This document shows positions 27,867 to 35,845 of a stretch of 64,000 nt of DNA, in pieces. Source of the stretch: Sphingobacteriales bacterium 44-61 (lineage in GTDB: Bacteria > Bacteroidota > Bacteroidia > Chitinophagales > Chitinophagaceae); contig MKTW01000016.1 in the NCBI GenBank assembly GCA_001898405.1, forward strand, positions 143,869 to 207,868, written 5' to 3'. Positions within the stretch are counted from its first letter, which is position 1, and every line of letters begins with the position of its first letter. A program made the position numbers and the translations under genes. The notes below the pieces were generated by a model. The model was not told the origin of the DNA. It saw only the letters and a list, made by a program, of their open reading frames with translations, and ran no database searches.

Positions 27867-28013
27867 CTATTTTATTCCGGTACCGGTTGGACAGGTTGGG
27901 TACAAAGAGACAATAGTTGTAGTTGGTGGATCGCTTTGATCGCCTCTTTTGTTTGTGTTTTTGCTTCTACTGAAAGTCAGTAGAGTTTTGGATCTGATTT
28001 TTAGGTTTTTCAT
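27867..28013 (-). CDS. Candidate lanthipeptide (class I) precursor peptide, 48 aa
   Basis: A 48-codon frame from ATG at 28013 to TAG at 27867. The N-terminal half is a basic leader starting MKNLKIRSKTLLTFS. The C-terminal half is acidic at its start (QSDPP) and then Ser/Thr-rich with a single Cys (TTTIVSLYPTCPTGTG). From QSDPP onward there are eight Ser/Thr and one Cys, so LanB-type dehydration could make several dehydro-residues and at most one (methyl)lanthionine ring. The leader pattern (Lys-rich, TLL-T/S-F) and the SDP-TTT junction match what I recall of Pedobacter/Chitinophaga class I lanthipeptide precursors. It is divergent from the LytS/LytTR genes. The lanB gene is at 1164-3896. No strong ribosome binding site is seen, which is normal in this phylum. 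Confidence 0.65.
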   Translation of the reverse strand: MKNLKIRSKTLLTFSRSKNTNKRGDQSDPPTTTIVSLYPTCPTGTGIK

Positions 28014-28082
28014 TTTCAGTTGGATTTTAAAGTATACAGCAAGTTATTTATCAAATATGTTTTTACCTAAATATTTACTTAG

Positions 28083-28113
28083 AAAGCATCAATGATGATG
28101 TGAATGATGCTTT
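28083..28113. promoter_or_regulatory. Inverted repeat between precursor gene and lytS-like gene
   Basis: aaagcatca (28083-28091) and tgatgcttt (28105-28113) form a perfect 9-bp inverted repeat with a 13-bp spacer. It lies in the 118-bp divergent promoter region, 18 bp before the kinase start. Position and symmetry suit an operator; a leader hairpin of the kinase mRNA is the alternative. Confidence 0.55.
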
Positions 28114-28131
28114 TGGCTATGCGAACGGCAA

Positions 28132-29178
28132 ATGACGAAAATAACATTGATGTTGGAGACACGACATATACGAGGTTACCTTTTTGGCACACTGGCAATG
28201 GTTGGATATGAACAGAGTGTAGTGCTCTTATTTTATGGAAAATTGATGCTTCCTGAATTGATTTATTATTTGGTGGATATACCATTTTTTTATCTATGCG
28301 CATTTGTCTTGTTTCCCACAATAGGCCATAAAAGTAACGGCTGGATAAAGCCAATTCTTTACAGCTTGATATTTATTGCAGGTTTTACCGTTTTAGAGAC
28401 CACAGCCGCCGCAATAATCCAGTACTGGAACCAGGCAGAGTTTAAAATTCCTTCAAGAGTTGGTTTTTACAAAAAAATGCTGTTACGTTGTTTTTATGTC
28501 GCTGGATTGAGTTTTGCCTATTATCTGGCCAGTAGGGGCATCAGAAGAGCTAAAGTCGCAAGGGAAAGAGAATTGCAATTAATGAAACAGGAACGCAATC
28601 AGGCAGAACTCGAAAGCGCTTTTTTACGGTCACAGATCAATCCTCATTTGCTATTCAATTCCCTTCAGTTCATTGAACACCAGGTAGAGGTGGGATCACC
28701 CAAGGCCTTGCAGGCTGTTAGGCTATTGGGCGAAGTCATGCAGTATTCCCTTAGTGCTACCTCCGGTCGTAATACCATCCCATTGGAGGATGAAATCAAC
28801 CACATCAAGCAGTATGTACAGTTGTTGCGTTTACGCCAGGATAACCGCCAATATTTTGAATTGGACATTGATGCCCAGGCTGCCGCTACGGAGCTTCAAT
28901 TGCCTCCGGGTATATTGGTCAACTTCGTGGAGAATGTTTTTAAGCACGGTGATCTCTCCGAGGAAGGCGATCCGGCTAAGATACAGCTAGCAGTTTACAA
29001 TAGGCATCTGACCATGCACCTCCATAATCTTAAAATGCCGGAAACGACCTACCGTAGAACGGGCATAGGCATGAACAATATCAGAAGGCGATTGGATCTG
29101 CTTTACCCCGGAGCCTATGTGCTGCGCAGCACTGAACAGAACAACCATTATCACCTATATTTCGAAATTGAACTATGA
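28132..29178 (+). CDS. LytS-family sensor histidine kinase
   Basis: A 348-aa membrane kinase. Three to four hydrophobic segments fill residues ~10-130, then a short coiled coil, then the His_kinase (LytS-type) domain with the phospho-acceptor region LRSQINPHLLFNSLQF (H172), and a C-terminal ATPase-like domain (LPPGILVNFVENVFKHGDLS with the N box, and TGIGMNNIRRRLDLLYPG). This is the YehU/LytS layout common in Bacteroidota. It overlaps the response regulator start by 4 bp, so they form one operon. Divergent from the precursor peptide, which makes that gene a candidate target. Confidence 0.92.
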   Translation: MTKITLMLETRHIRGYLFGTLAMVGYEQSVVLLFYGKLMLPELIYYLVDIPFFYLCAFVLFPTIGHKSNGWIKPILYSLIFIAGFTVLETTAAAIIQYWNQAEFKIPSRVGFYKKMLLRCFYVAGLSFAYYLASRGIRRAKVARERELQLMKQERNQAELESAFLRSQINPHLLFNSLQFIEHQVEVGSPKALQAVRLLGEVMQYSLSATSGRNTIPLEDEINHIKQYVQLLRLRQDNRQYFELDIDAQAAATELQLPPGILVNFVENVFKHGDLSEEGDPAKIQLAVYNRHLTMHLHNLKMPETTYRRTGIGMNNIRRRLDLLYPGAYVLRSTEQNNHYHLYFEIEL

Positions 29179-29894
29179 AAGTTACGTGTTACATTCTTGA
29201 TGATGAACCTTATGCTATTGATTTTCTCTCCCGTTTTATTGAACGAACGCCGGAACTGGAACTCATAGGTTCCAATACCAATGCTGTGGAAGCGCTTGGT
29301 AAGTTCCTGGCCAAGGAAATATCGGCAGACATCATTTTCGTAGATATTGAGATGCCAAAGCTCAACGGATTGGACTTTGCCGCACAGGTTGGCCATTTGG
29401 CTCAAGTGGTGCTGGTTACCGGGGACAACTCACAGTCGCTTCAGGCATACGAATTGGGAGTAGTTGATTATCTGATCAAACCTGTTTCGTATCTACGTTT
29501 TATCAACTGTATTAACCGTATCAGGAAAAACTTTCCCTCAGTGACCCAGTCACCTGTAACTACCGCTGACAAAGTTGCCCTACGTCATGGACCTAACCAC
29601 ATCATCACCTACCTCTCGCTGAAAGATATTACCCATGCGGAAGCCAGTTCTAATTACAGTATTGTTTATTCAGAAGGAATGACCCCCATTAAAACATACA
29701 TCAGTATAAGTGACTTAGGGGCAGAACTTGGCACAGGCTTCCTGCGTGTACATCGGTCATTTATTATTAATCTTTCCAAGGTATCCAGGTTCTTCGGTAA
29801 CACCATAGTTATTGGCAAAGGCACAGAGATTCCCCTGGGTAAGAGCTACAGGGAGGATTTTATCAGAGCCACTAAAAGCGGCGGCATCCGGTAA
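29175..29894 (+). CDS. LytTR-family response regulator
   Basis: A 239-aa response regulator. The receiver domain spans 1-~115, with acidic residues D9-D10, the phospho-acceptor D57 (IIFVDIEMPKLNG) and the Lys in YLIKPVSY. The LytTR DNA-binding domain spans ~135-235 (VALRHGPNHIITYLSLKDIT, TYISISDLGAEL, FLRVHRSFIINLSKVSRF). It is encoded with and overlaps the LytS-like kinase. Target sites for LytTR proteins are usually direct repeats, which I did not find near 28 kb; the nearby element at 28083-28113 is an inverted repeat. Confidence 0.93.
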   Translation: MKVTCYILDDEPYAIDFLSRFIERTPELELIGSNTNAVEALGKFLAKEISADIIFVDIEMPKLNGLDFAAQVGHLAQVVLVTGDNSQSLQAYELGVVDYLIKPVSYLRFINCINRIRKNFPSVTQSPVTTADKVALRHGPNHIITYLSLKDITHAEASSNYSIVYSEGMTPIKTYISISDLGAELGTGFLRVHRSFIINLSKVSRFFGNTIVIGKGTEIPLGKSYREDFIRATKSGGIR

Positions 29895-30374
29895 GGCCTT
29901 TATTTAATCGAAGGACATATGGTACTTAAGCGGGTATGTGCAATTTGATAGCGCTATAAAAAAACAGATGAACTGATGCAGATTGGAGTCCTAGTTTTCG
30001 GAGCAGCAACGTAACTTTTTTATGATCCGATACGCCATAAAGTTCGAATTTCACAATTTTATACGTGTTCAGTACTGATCTTAAGTGTTTTCATGTAAGG
30101 CTATTTTTTGCATAGTAGATTTACCTTTCCTATATTTAAAATAGCTTTGGGATAATATGTTTCAGATGCAAGCAAGTGGGCTCTTCGTCAGCATCAGGAC
30201 AATTCAACTGCAGATAGGTGGGGCGTAATGCTGTTGGTTCATCCCCCAACACATAAAGGCGTATTTTCATTACTGACCAGGTTCATCTTAATGGTGGCCA
30301 TTTATCGGCGTATTTTCTTTTCTGGAATAGATTATTTCAAGAGTTTACCACTAAACCCTAAATGAAGCGCTACT
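29895..30374. other. Gene-poor region
   Basis: 480 bp with no supported gene. A 45-codon frame beginning MLLVHPPTHKGVF ends at 30364 just before the next gene, but it has no recognisable features. Promoter elements for the 387-aa gene are expected here; I cannot place them with confidence. Confidence 0.45.
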
Positions 30375-31538
30375 ATGGAAAAGACCTATGCCTATGATTG
30401 GCTTGACAAACTATGCAGTTACCATCTGAATCCCGAATTGGTTTATCCCGGTGCCATAGGCAAAGAAGAAGCCATACACCTTACTGCCCAAATTACGATG
30501 GAAGTGGAGCGAGTCGAGCAGCAGTTAAAATCCGCATTCTTTACCATACGGAAGGGCAACGAGCTGTCTGTGCTGGTACATAAATACCATGATATGCTGG
30601 TAGTAATGATGAATAAGGTCCTGAAGTACCGAAATCATGTGCATAGCATGACTACGGGGTTACACCAAACCCTGGTTTTCCTGCTTAACAAACTGGAGGG
30701 GCTACTGCGTTTCTTTGAGCAACATTTCTCTTCTTATATGAATAAAGGATTCAGGGTGCCCCAGCTCCGGCTGATTCAGGTAAAGCGGAACCTTCTGGAC
30801 AAATGGGATGCCCTGCAACAGGAAGTGACCGGTCAGCACGGCAATGGCGGTATGCTGAACCTTGTACATGACGTATTGCTGGAATTCATCGGACGCATTG
30901 ACCAACTGGCCTTCGTTACAGTCCGTGAGGAGCAATATCATATTAGCCTACTGGATGATTTGGTTCATCATTGCAGCAATGACAAACTATTGTGCGAAAT
31001 GATCATTTACCGAAACCTGAACAGTAAATCAAGTACGCGTTATTTTACCAACAAACTGGATATGCAGGTGAACCGTCTGGGGACTTTTGAGGAAAAGCTG
31101 GATATGCTAAGGCTGGATCATAAGGCGTTGCAGCAATTACCTGAAAACCCGGAGCTGATCTACAATCCCAATTATCCAGGGCTGAAGGAATATCTGTGTG
31201 ATTACATCGAAAACGAGATATTGTACCTGGAGCAAAAGATGAAAGGCTTTAAGCCCTTAGATATGCCATCTGCCGAACTGCCAACTTTTAAAGTCATGTG
31301 TAATCTGAGTACCGATCAGATCGCGGTTGTGCTGCGGGCAGCAGATGATTCCAGGGTTGTTGCCGCCCGTTCGCTCAATGCGGTGTTTAAGGCTATCGTT
31401 CCCTATCTCTCCACTCCTAAGAAAAAAGATATCAGTTGGCAGAGTGTTCGCACTAAAAGCTATGATACGGAAAGCCGTGATAAGGAAATTGCCATTGCTG
31501 CACTGGAAGAGATGATCAAGAGGATCAGGGATTATTGA
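30375..31538 (+). CDS. Helical 387-aa protein, unknown (weakly RteC-like tail)
   Basis: A 387-aa, probably all-helical cytoplasmic protein with no signal peptide. The C-terminal ~110 residues have the look of the tail of RteC-like regulators from Bacteroidota conjugative elements: NLSTDQIAVVLRAADDSRVV, then AVFKAIVPYLSTPKKKDISW, then QSVRTKSYDTESRDKEI. The 392-aa protein at 15448-16626 has a related tail. RteC of CTnDOT regulates excision and mobilisation; carrying that over to this protein is only an inference. It is convergent with the 582-aa gene (54 bp apart), and no terminator hairpin is obvious between them. Confidence 0.6.
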   Translation: MEKTYAYDWLDKLCSYHLNPELVYPGAIGKEEAIHLTAQITMEVERVEQQLKSAFFTIRKGNELSVLVHKYHDMLVVMMNKVLKYRNHVHSMTTGLHQTLVFLLNKLEGLLRFFEQHFSSYMNKGFRVPQLRLIQVKRNLLDKWDALQQEVTGQHGNGGMLNLVHDVLLEFIGRIDQLAFVTVREEQYHISLLDDLVHHCSNDKLLCEMIIYRNLNSKSSTRYFTNKLDMQVNRLGTFEEKLDMLRLDHKALQQLPENPELIYNPNYPGLKEYLCDYIENEILYLEQKMKGFKPLDMPSAELPTFKVMCNLSTDQIAVVLRAADDSRVVAARSLNAVFKAIVPYLSTPKKKDISWQSVRTKSYDTESRDKEIAIAALEEMIKRIRDY

Positions 31539-31592
31539 CGAGGGCTGGAAATTAGAATGTAAACTCCCGGCAGCAAGGGATGACTATCGATG

Positions 31593-33341
31593 TTACAATC
31601 CAATAGCATTCTGGTTTTCGGTTTCACGGAAAAGATAACGGAACAAGTCCTCGGAGCGCCAATTGGTTCTGAGTTTATCCGTCAGGTAGTGAGGGATGAA
31701 ATCGGTGAAGGAAATCATCTTATCCTGCATCGCCTGAACAAAGGCGGCATCGGTGAGAAATGCCGCTCGTGGAGCAGGCTGGCAATGTGCGTAATAGGCT
31801 TCGCAGACTTCTTTCAAGGTGATTTGTCCTTTTCGCAACAATGGCGCCATTTCCATCAAGACATCGATATTCATTATGATCAGCGGTCGGATACGTGAAG
31901 TATCCAATCCCTCCTTGGTTAGTTGTTGCAATTCTGCATTAAACTTTCCATGCAACACCTGGTTCAACCCTGCAGTATCAAATATTTTGTCGTGCGTGAT
32001 AAGGATGGGATAGATCACACTTGTATCCTTATCGAAACCGGGATCATATTGGTTTTCCTGGTTCAACAGCTTTCTGATATTGGTAATCAACTGCCCGATG
32101 CCGATCGGCTTACCCTCTTTTACTACCAATTTTTTATCGATCTCCGTCATCAGCTGTTCCAGGTCATAAGCCTCTTTTATGGCCGCGTTGATCAGGATGT
32201 CTTTGTTTTCAAAAAGAAAAGCCGCTCCGCCCTGCCGCAGGTATGCATCCGGAGGACCAATAATATGCTGCTTTTTCATATCCTCATCAAACAGCAAAGC
32301 GTCAGTTTTCGGAAAAGCATAAGTGAGAATGTTTTTCAAACATACTCCTTCGGAGAAATGAGTGGTGTACCAACTCCTGAATGCGTTAATGATTGGCGGC
32401 TTTTCGCTGTTCAATTGATTGAGCAGAAAATATAATCCCTTGTAAATCTTGTCAGCAATAAAGAGCGGATGTATTACGCGAAACGTATGGTCATCGAGCT
32501 TTAAGAGCGGGGATTCCCGGAGTTTACGAAAATCGACATCTTCCTGTTTGGCATAGTTATCCATGGCGAACCGTTGCAGGAAGTTCAGGTTGTCCTGATA
32601 TTTGTCGTTCTTTTCCAAGACCAGGTCAACAGAAGAGGCTTTGTCCCTTTTTGACCATGCCGCGATTATGGGTAGTATACCCGCGATGTATTCGCGCCAG
32701 TCATTTATTTGGTAATACTTGTAGAGCCGCTGCAATAGTGCTTTTCCTTCGGTAGAAGATTCCAGGAATTTGAATAACATCAAGGCTTTGTGCACCTGGG
32801 CTGCTGCGTAGTCCTTAAAATGAAAATTGATGATATCGCTCGTGGGGAAATTATAATTCAATAGTAACGCAGCCATATACTGCCATGAGTCTGGGAACAT
32901 CTTCTTGGTCTTTTCCTTATCCTTTGTTTGGTTGTAATCCTGGTGCTGATTCAACAGTAACATCGCATAAAACAAATCAATCTCTGATTCTTCTTTTGAT
33001 TTTGTGTCTAATGCCCCATCGTCTTCCAACTCGAGGGCTCGTTGCAGTATTTGCAGGCAGGAAATCACATGGACGATCTTTAGTTTCACTCCGTGCCGCT
33101 CTTCATAGTTCATGATGCGATCATACGCCTCTTGTGCAAATCCTTGATTGGATTCGCTAAACCAACTTTCTATGACTTGCAGGGTGTCGTCCTCTTCCGT
33201 ACCGTAGGTCTCCATTCCCATAAGATGGGTCATGATACGTAGGAGCGTATCCTTGCTTATGCCTTTTAATAATTCGTTAAGGTCTTTGTTCAGACCTGGA
33301 TAGATGGTTTGCAGTTCAGCGAGCTGTTGCATTTGTAGCAT
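31593..33341 (-). CDS. 582-aa protein with PD-(D/E)XK-like motif, unknown
   Basis: A 582-aa cytoplasmic protein I do not recognise. The first ~300 residues look helical. From ~360 a possible nuclease-type core appears: GPPDAYL (D365), 12 residues, then AFLFENKDIL (E378-x-K380), a spacing and strand context that fits a PD-(D/E)XK active site. Two more conserved-looking stretches follow (GIGQLITNIRKLL and DTSVIYPILITHDKIFDTAG). No methylase or helicase partner lies beside it. The next gene on the same strand is the HEPN-like protein, 357 bp upstream. The nuclease assignment rests on the motif alone. Confidence 0.6.
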   Translation of the reverse strand: MLQMQQLAELQTIYPGLNKDLNELLKGISKDTLLRIMTHLMGMETYGTEEDDTLQVIESWFSESNQGFAQEAYDRIMNYEERHGVKLKIVHVISCLQILQRALELEDDGALDTKSKEESEIDLFYAMLLLNQHQDYNQTKDKEKTKKMFPDSWQYMAALLLNYNFPTSDIINFHFKDYAAAQVHKALMLFKFLESSTEGKALLQRLYKYYQINDWREYIAGILPIIAAWSKRDKASSVDLVLEKNDKYQDNLNFLQRFAMDNYAKQEDVDFRKLRESPLLKLDDHTFRVIHPLFIADKIYKGLYFLLNQLNSEKPPIINAFRSWYTTHFSEGVCLKNILTYAFPKTDALLFDEDMKKQHIIGPPDAYLRQGGAAFLFENKDILINAAIKEAYDLEQLMTEIDKKLVVKEGKPIGIGQLITNIRKLLNQENQYDPGFDKDTSVIYPILITHDKIFDTAGLNQVLHGKFNAELQQLTKEGLDTSRIRPLIIMNIDVLMEMAPLLRKGQITLKEVCEAYYAHCQPAPRAAFLTDAAFVQAMQDKMISFTDFIPHYLTDKLRTNWRSEDLFRYLFRETENQNAIGL

Positions 33342-33698
33342 GGTGATAAGGTCTGGTGGCTTGAATGGCTTTGCTTGATGGATAAAATTAAGGAAGAAAA
33401 ACTGGATTGGTTACCTTTTGGTGAAGGAGCGAAGGAATACCGTGTTTACTACGCTATAGATTCCGTGTTTACACTGTGTAGTTGAATCAGGCGACTAGAG
33501 CATCTAAATTTTACATCCGGTCAAGAAAGGTATTGCCGCTCAATAATCTCAATCGCCCGTTTTACGACCGGTTAATAGAACTGAGAAATCTGATCGAAGA
33601 GCAAGAAAGATAGAAAGAAATGCACCAGGCAGGATGCCAGCTACAGATATGTACTGCTGGATACTTAAATTTTCTTCAGTTGATACGCAACTCCTGCA
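33342..33698. other. Gene-poor region with possible gene remnants
   Basis: No intact gene. A 35-codon plus-strand frame (33378-33485, beginning MDKIKEEKLDWLPFGEGAKE) and a further open stretch ending near 33616 (FYDRLIELRNLIEEQER) read like pieces of protein, but no start, length or family supports either. They may be decayed coding sequence. Confidence 0.3.
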
Positions 33699-34199
33699 TC
33701 AATATGATTTGCAATGTTTAAGTATATTCTCCAGTGCCGTTAATATTTCGTTTAAGTCAAGTGTTTCGTCACGGAAAATTAAAGTATTATTAAAGGCGTT
33801 GTAACCGCGATGCGTATTGGTGTCAGGGAAGAGTGGGTGGGTTAGGGAAGGGTTCATCGCCAAATCAATATATACTCCATTTGAATTTTTTTCGAACCAA
33901 TCTTCAATGCGTTCATCATAATGTTCGAAATGATTACGAAATTTACGATTAGAAAGGGGGTTGTCCTTTTCAACTTTGAGCAATTGCCTTAATCTTTCGC
34001 CACGTATTTTATATTTTCCGTTGGGCCAGAGAATTTTAGATACATTTCCTGCTGCTACCAGAATGGATTGAATGGAGCACCAGGTTTCGACATGATCAAA
34101 GTTGTCATGGGTAGCCTGCAAACGCTCCGCAGCTCTTTGTGCAATTTTAGATTGCAAGGCAATCTCACCTATTAAAATCATTTCCTGAAGTCCTGTCAT
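33699..34199 (-). CDS. HEPN-like 166-aa protein (R-x4-H motif)
   Basis: A 166-aa helical protein with no signal peptide. Residues 84-95 (NRKFRNHFEHYD) contain R88-x4-H93, the R-x4-6-H signature of HEPN-fold RNases, within a predicted helix. The size and all-helical N-terminal half fit a stand-alone HEPN domain. HEPN proteins act as RNases in toxin-antitoxin and abortive-infection systems, but no nucleotidyltransferase (MNT) partner is adjacent. The motif is short, so chance cannot be excluded. Upstream gene on the same strand: none; downstream is the 582-aa protein. Confidence 0.6.
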   Translation of the reverse strand: MTGLQEMILIGEIALQSKIAQRAAERLQATHDNFDHVETWCSIQSILVAAGNVSKILWPNGKYKIRGERLRQLLKVEKDNPLSNRKFRNHFEHYDERIEDWFEKNSNGVYIDLAMNPSLTHPLFPDTNTHRGYNAFNNTLIFRDETLDLNEILTALENILKHCKSY

Positions 34200-35006
34200 G
34201 TATATCGTAATTTAATATGCTGCTTTCAGCACAGGGTTTCAATTGCCTCCATTCCGTCTGACGCTAAACGCTTGTTGTTTGCTGGCATTATATAGCATCC
34301 GATTTATGTTTACGGTATTTTGCAAACTATTCTTTGCCAGGGTATGACGACCGTAGTATTCTTCCACTAAGTTCAGAAATATTTTCTCCATCTACTAAAA
34401 TTTGAATTCCGGTATTAAAGTGAGCTTGCTAGAGCTCAGCAAATAAAAAATCGTGGATCGCTCCGCCAATGGTTTTGTAATAAGGTGAACAAGAACTTTT
34501 TTTAGAGTTATTTAGGTTAGCCACTATATTTAATAATTCAAACGAATTATGCAACTAGCGTTGAAGCCTGATTTTAACAGTCCTACTCGTACGAGTTCAT
34601 GGTAAGACATTGGCCGAGACTTCGGAGAAACCGTCTGTTTTTCTTTTGACCTGTAGATGCTTCCAGGTTGGGAGGAATTAAGTATTTCAGGATCTTCCCG
34701 GAATAAAGCTTCCTCAAGCGTTTTTCTTACCGGCTGGAATGAACCGGTTAACCTGTATCATCTGCGACAGTGGATTGGATAGCCCTTCCATATCGTAAGC
34801 ACAGCAGCTCCCGATAAAGGAGCTTTTTTTTTGCTTCAAATTATTTGTCAAGTCTCTGTATATCAGATCTTCTGCTGAAGGGACAAAAAAGGGACAACTC
34901 AACTTGTCCTTTTTATCGCTTCCGTTTGTGGGTTCTTTTGTGATGTAATTGTCAAGCAGTCCATTTCCATATTGACTGTAAGGTGTAACCAATAAATGAA
35001 AGAACA
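34200..35006. other. Gene-poor region upstream of tra module
   Basis: About 800 bp. A 97-codon minus-strand frame (34714-35007) overlaps the start of the next gene and contains a terminator hairpin, so I do not call it. The stretch holds the terminator at 34806-34832. It probably marks the left border of the transfer module, but I found no attachment site, direct repeat or integrase remnant that I could defend. Confidence 0.5.
34806..34832 (+). terminator. Rho-independent terminator upstream of tra module
   Basis: agctcc (34806-34811) pairs with ggagct (34819-34824) around cgataaa, followed by eight T (34825-34832). This is a canonical plus-strand terminator about 175 bp before the first tra-module gene. 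With no plus-strand gene upstream, it may act as an attenuator in the leader of the tra transcript or insulate it from read-through. Confidence 0.75.
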
Positions 35007-35411
35007 ATGTTGAACGGAATTACCTGGACCCAGTATTTTATCGCAGTTGCCTTACTTGGACTGCTCTATTACCTATACCTGTTTTTACACTTTGCCCGAC
35101 GGGCGCAGAAAAAGGAATATGGGGAATTGTATGAGACCATTGACAGTGGAGATCCTGCCACAGAAATGGAGATCAGCATAACGGATGAGCTATTTGAAAA
35201 GGCTGATGAGCTGATAGAGAAATTAACGATAAGCATAAGGGGTGAGGACAACAAAGCGCAGCTCCGTGCATTGCTCAGTGCGAGCCTGATGGAATATCCG
35301 GAATTGAATATTCCGGCATTCAGAGCTGGCATCAACAACCGAATACAGACCGAGTTGGAGAAAAGCGGAGTGATGACGATGAGTGAAGTGGAGATTGATG
35401 GACTGTGGTAG
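35007..35411 (+). CDS. Conjugation-module membrane protein, unknown (134 aa)
   Basis: A 134-aa protein with one N-terminal membrane segment (YFIAVALLGLLYYLYLFLHF) and an acidic, helical cytoplasmic part (ITDELFEKADELIEKL, then ALLSASLMEYPELNIPAFRAG). Small single-span proteins of this type precede traE in Bacteroidota conjugative elements, in the place of traD; I recognise the type but no characterised function. Two hairpins, one of them terminator-like, separate it from traE. Confidence 0.7.
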   Translation: MLNGITWTQYFIAVALLGLLYYLYLFLHFARRAQKKEYGELYETIDSGDPATEMEISITDELFEKADELIEKLTISIRGEDNKAQLRALLSASLMEYPELNIPAFRAGINNRIQTELEKSGVMTMSEVEIDGLW

Positions 35412-35437
35412 GTTGAAGTGCGGAGCGCCTGCTGGTA

Positions 35438-35463
35438 CCTTCCTGCATTGAATTGCAGGAAGG
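35438..35463. promoter_or_regulatory. 10-bp inverted repeat between 134-aa gene and traE
   Basis: ccttcctgca (35438-35447) pairs exactly with tgcaggaagg (35454-35463) around ttgaat, 26 bp after the preceding stop codon. There is no T-run after it. It may protect the upstream mRNA 3' end or act together with the terminator at 35566. Confidence 0.6.
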
Positions 35464-35565
35464 CAACCACCAGCAGCGATGAGTTGCAAATCCCAACAAA
35501 AAGATTGCCCACGTACCGCCAGTGCTGTAGAGCGATGTGATGTTGGAAGGTGTGTGTACGTGGCC

Positions 35566-35607
35566 ACTTTCCCGCCTCTCCCCAGGGGGAGGTTGGGAAA
35601 GTTTTTA
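35566..35607 (+). terminator. Strong terminator-like hairpin upstream of traE
   Basis: actttccc (35566-35573) pairs with gggaaagt (35595-35602), and the inner cctctcccc/gggggagg arms continue the stem. It is followed by a T-tract (35602-35606). It ends 27 bp before the traE start, so traE and everything downstream would need read-through, antitermination or a promoter inside this short gap. It also argues against starting traE upstream at 35550. Confidence 0.7.
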
Positions 35608-35633
35608 AAAGTGAAATTGATAAAAACGTGTGT

Positions 35634-35845
35634 ATGGAAATGTGTGTGAGGAAAGCAGGAAAGACCTGCAAAAAAATGGGTTTTGTTTTAGTGGCCCTAT
35701 TGATGGCAGTAATGGCCAAGGCACAAAGTGGTGAAGCGGGAATTGAGGAAGCCAATACCCAGGTGCGAAGTTATTTTGCTGCCGGTACGAACCTGATGTA
35801 TGCCATTGGGGCTATCGTGGGACTCATCGGAGCGGTAAAAGTTTA
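35634..35845 (+). CDS. traE: TraE (DUF4134), exon 1
   Basis: 5' part of the conjugation protein TraE: a signal-like segment (MGFVLVALLMAVMAKAQ) and the DUF4134 core up to LMYAIGAIVGLIGAVKV. The DNA stops matching at gtt-ta (35845), where a group II intron begins. Joining 35845 to 37754 completes a Tyr codon (ta+c) and continues in frame with the expected DUF4134 C-terminus. TraE is a small two-span membrane protein of the transfer channel. Start at 35634 (ATG) or 35640 (next Met); both lie after the terminator hairpin. Function therefore depends on splicing. Confidence 0.85.

Noticed and set aside
34714..35007. 97-codon minus-strand frame before the tra module
   Set aside because: It includes the terminator hairpin at 34806-34832 and overlaps the next gene's start. 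The translation looks partly protein-like but matches nothing I know.
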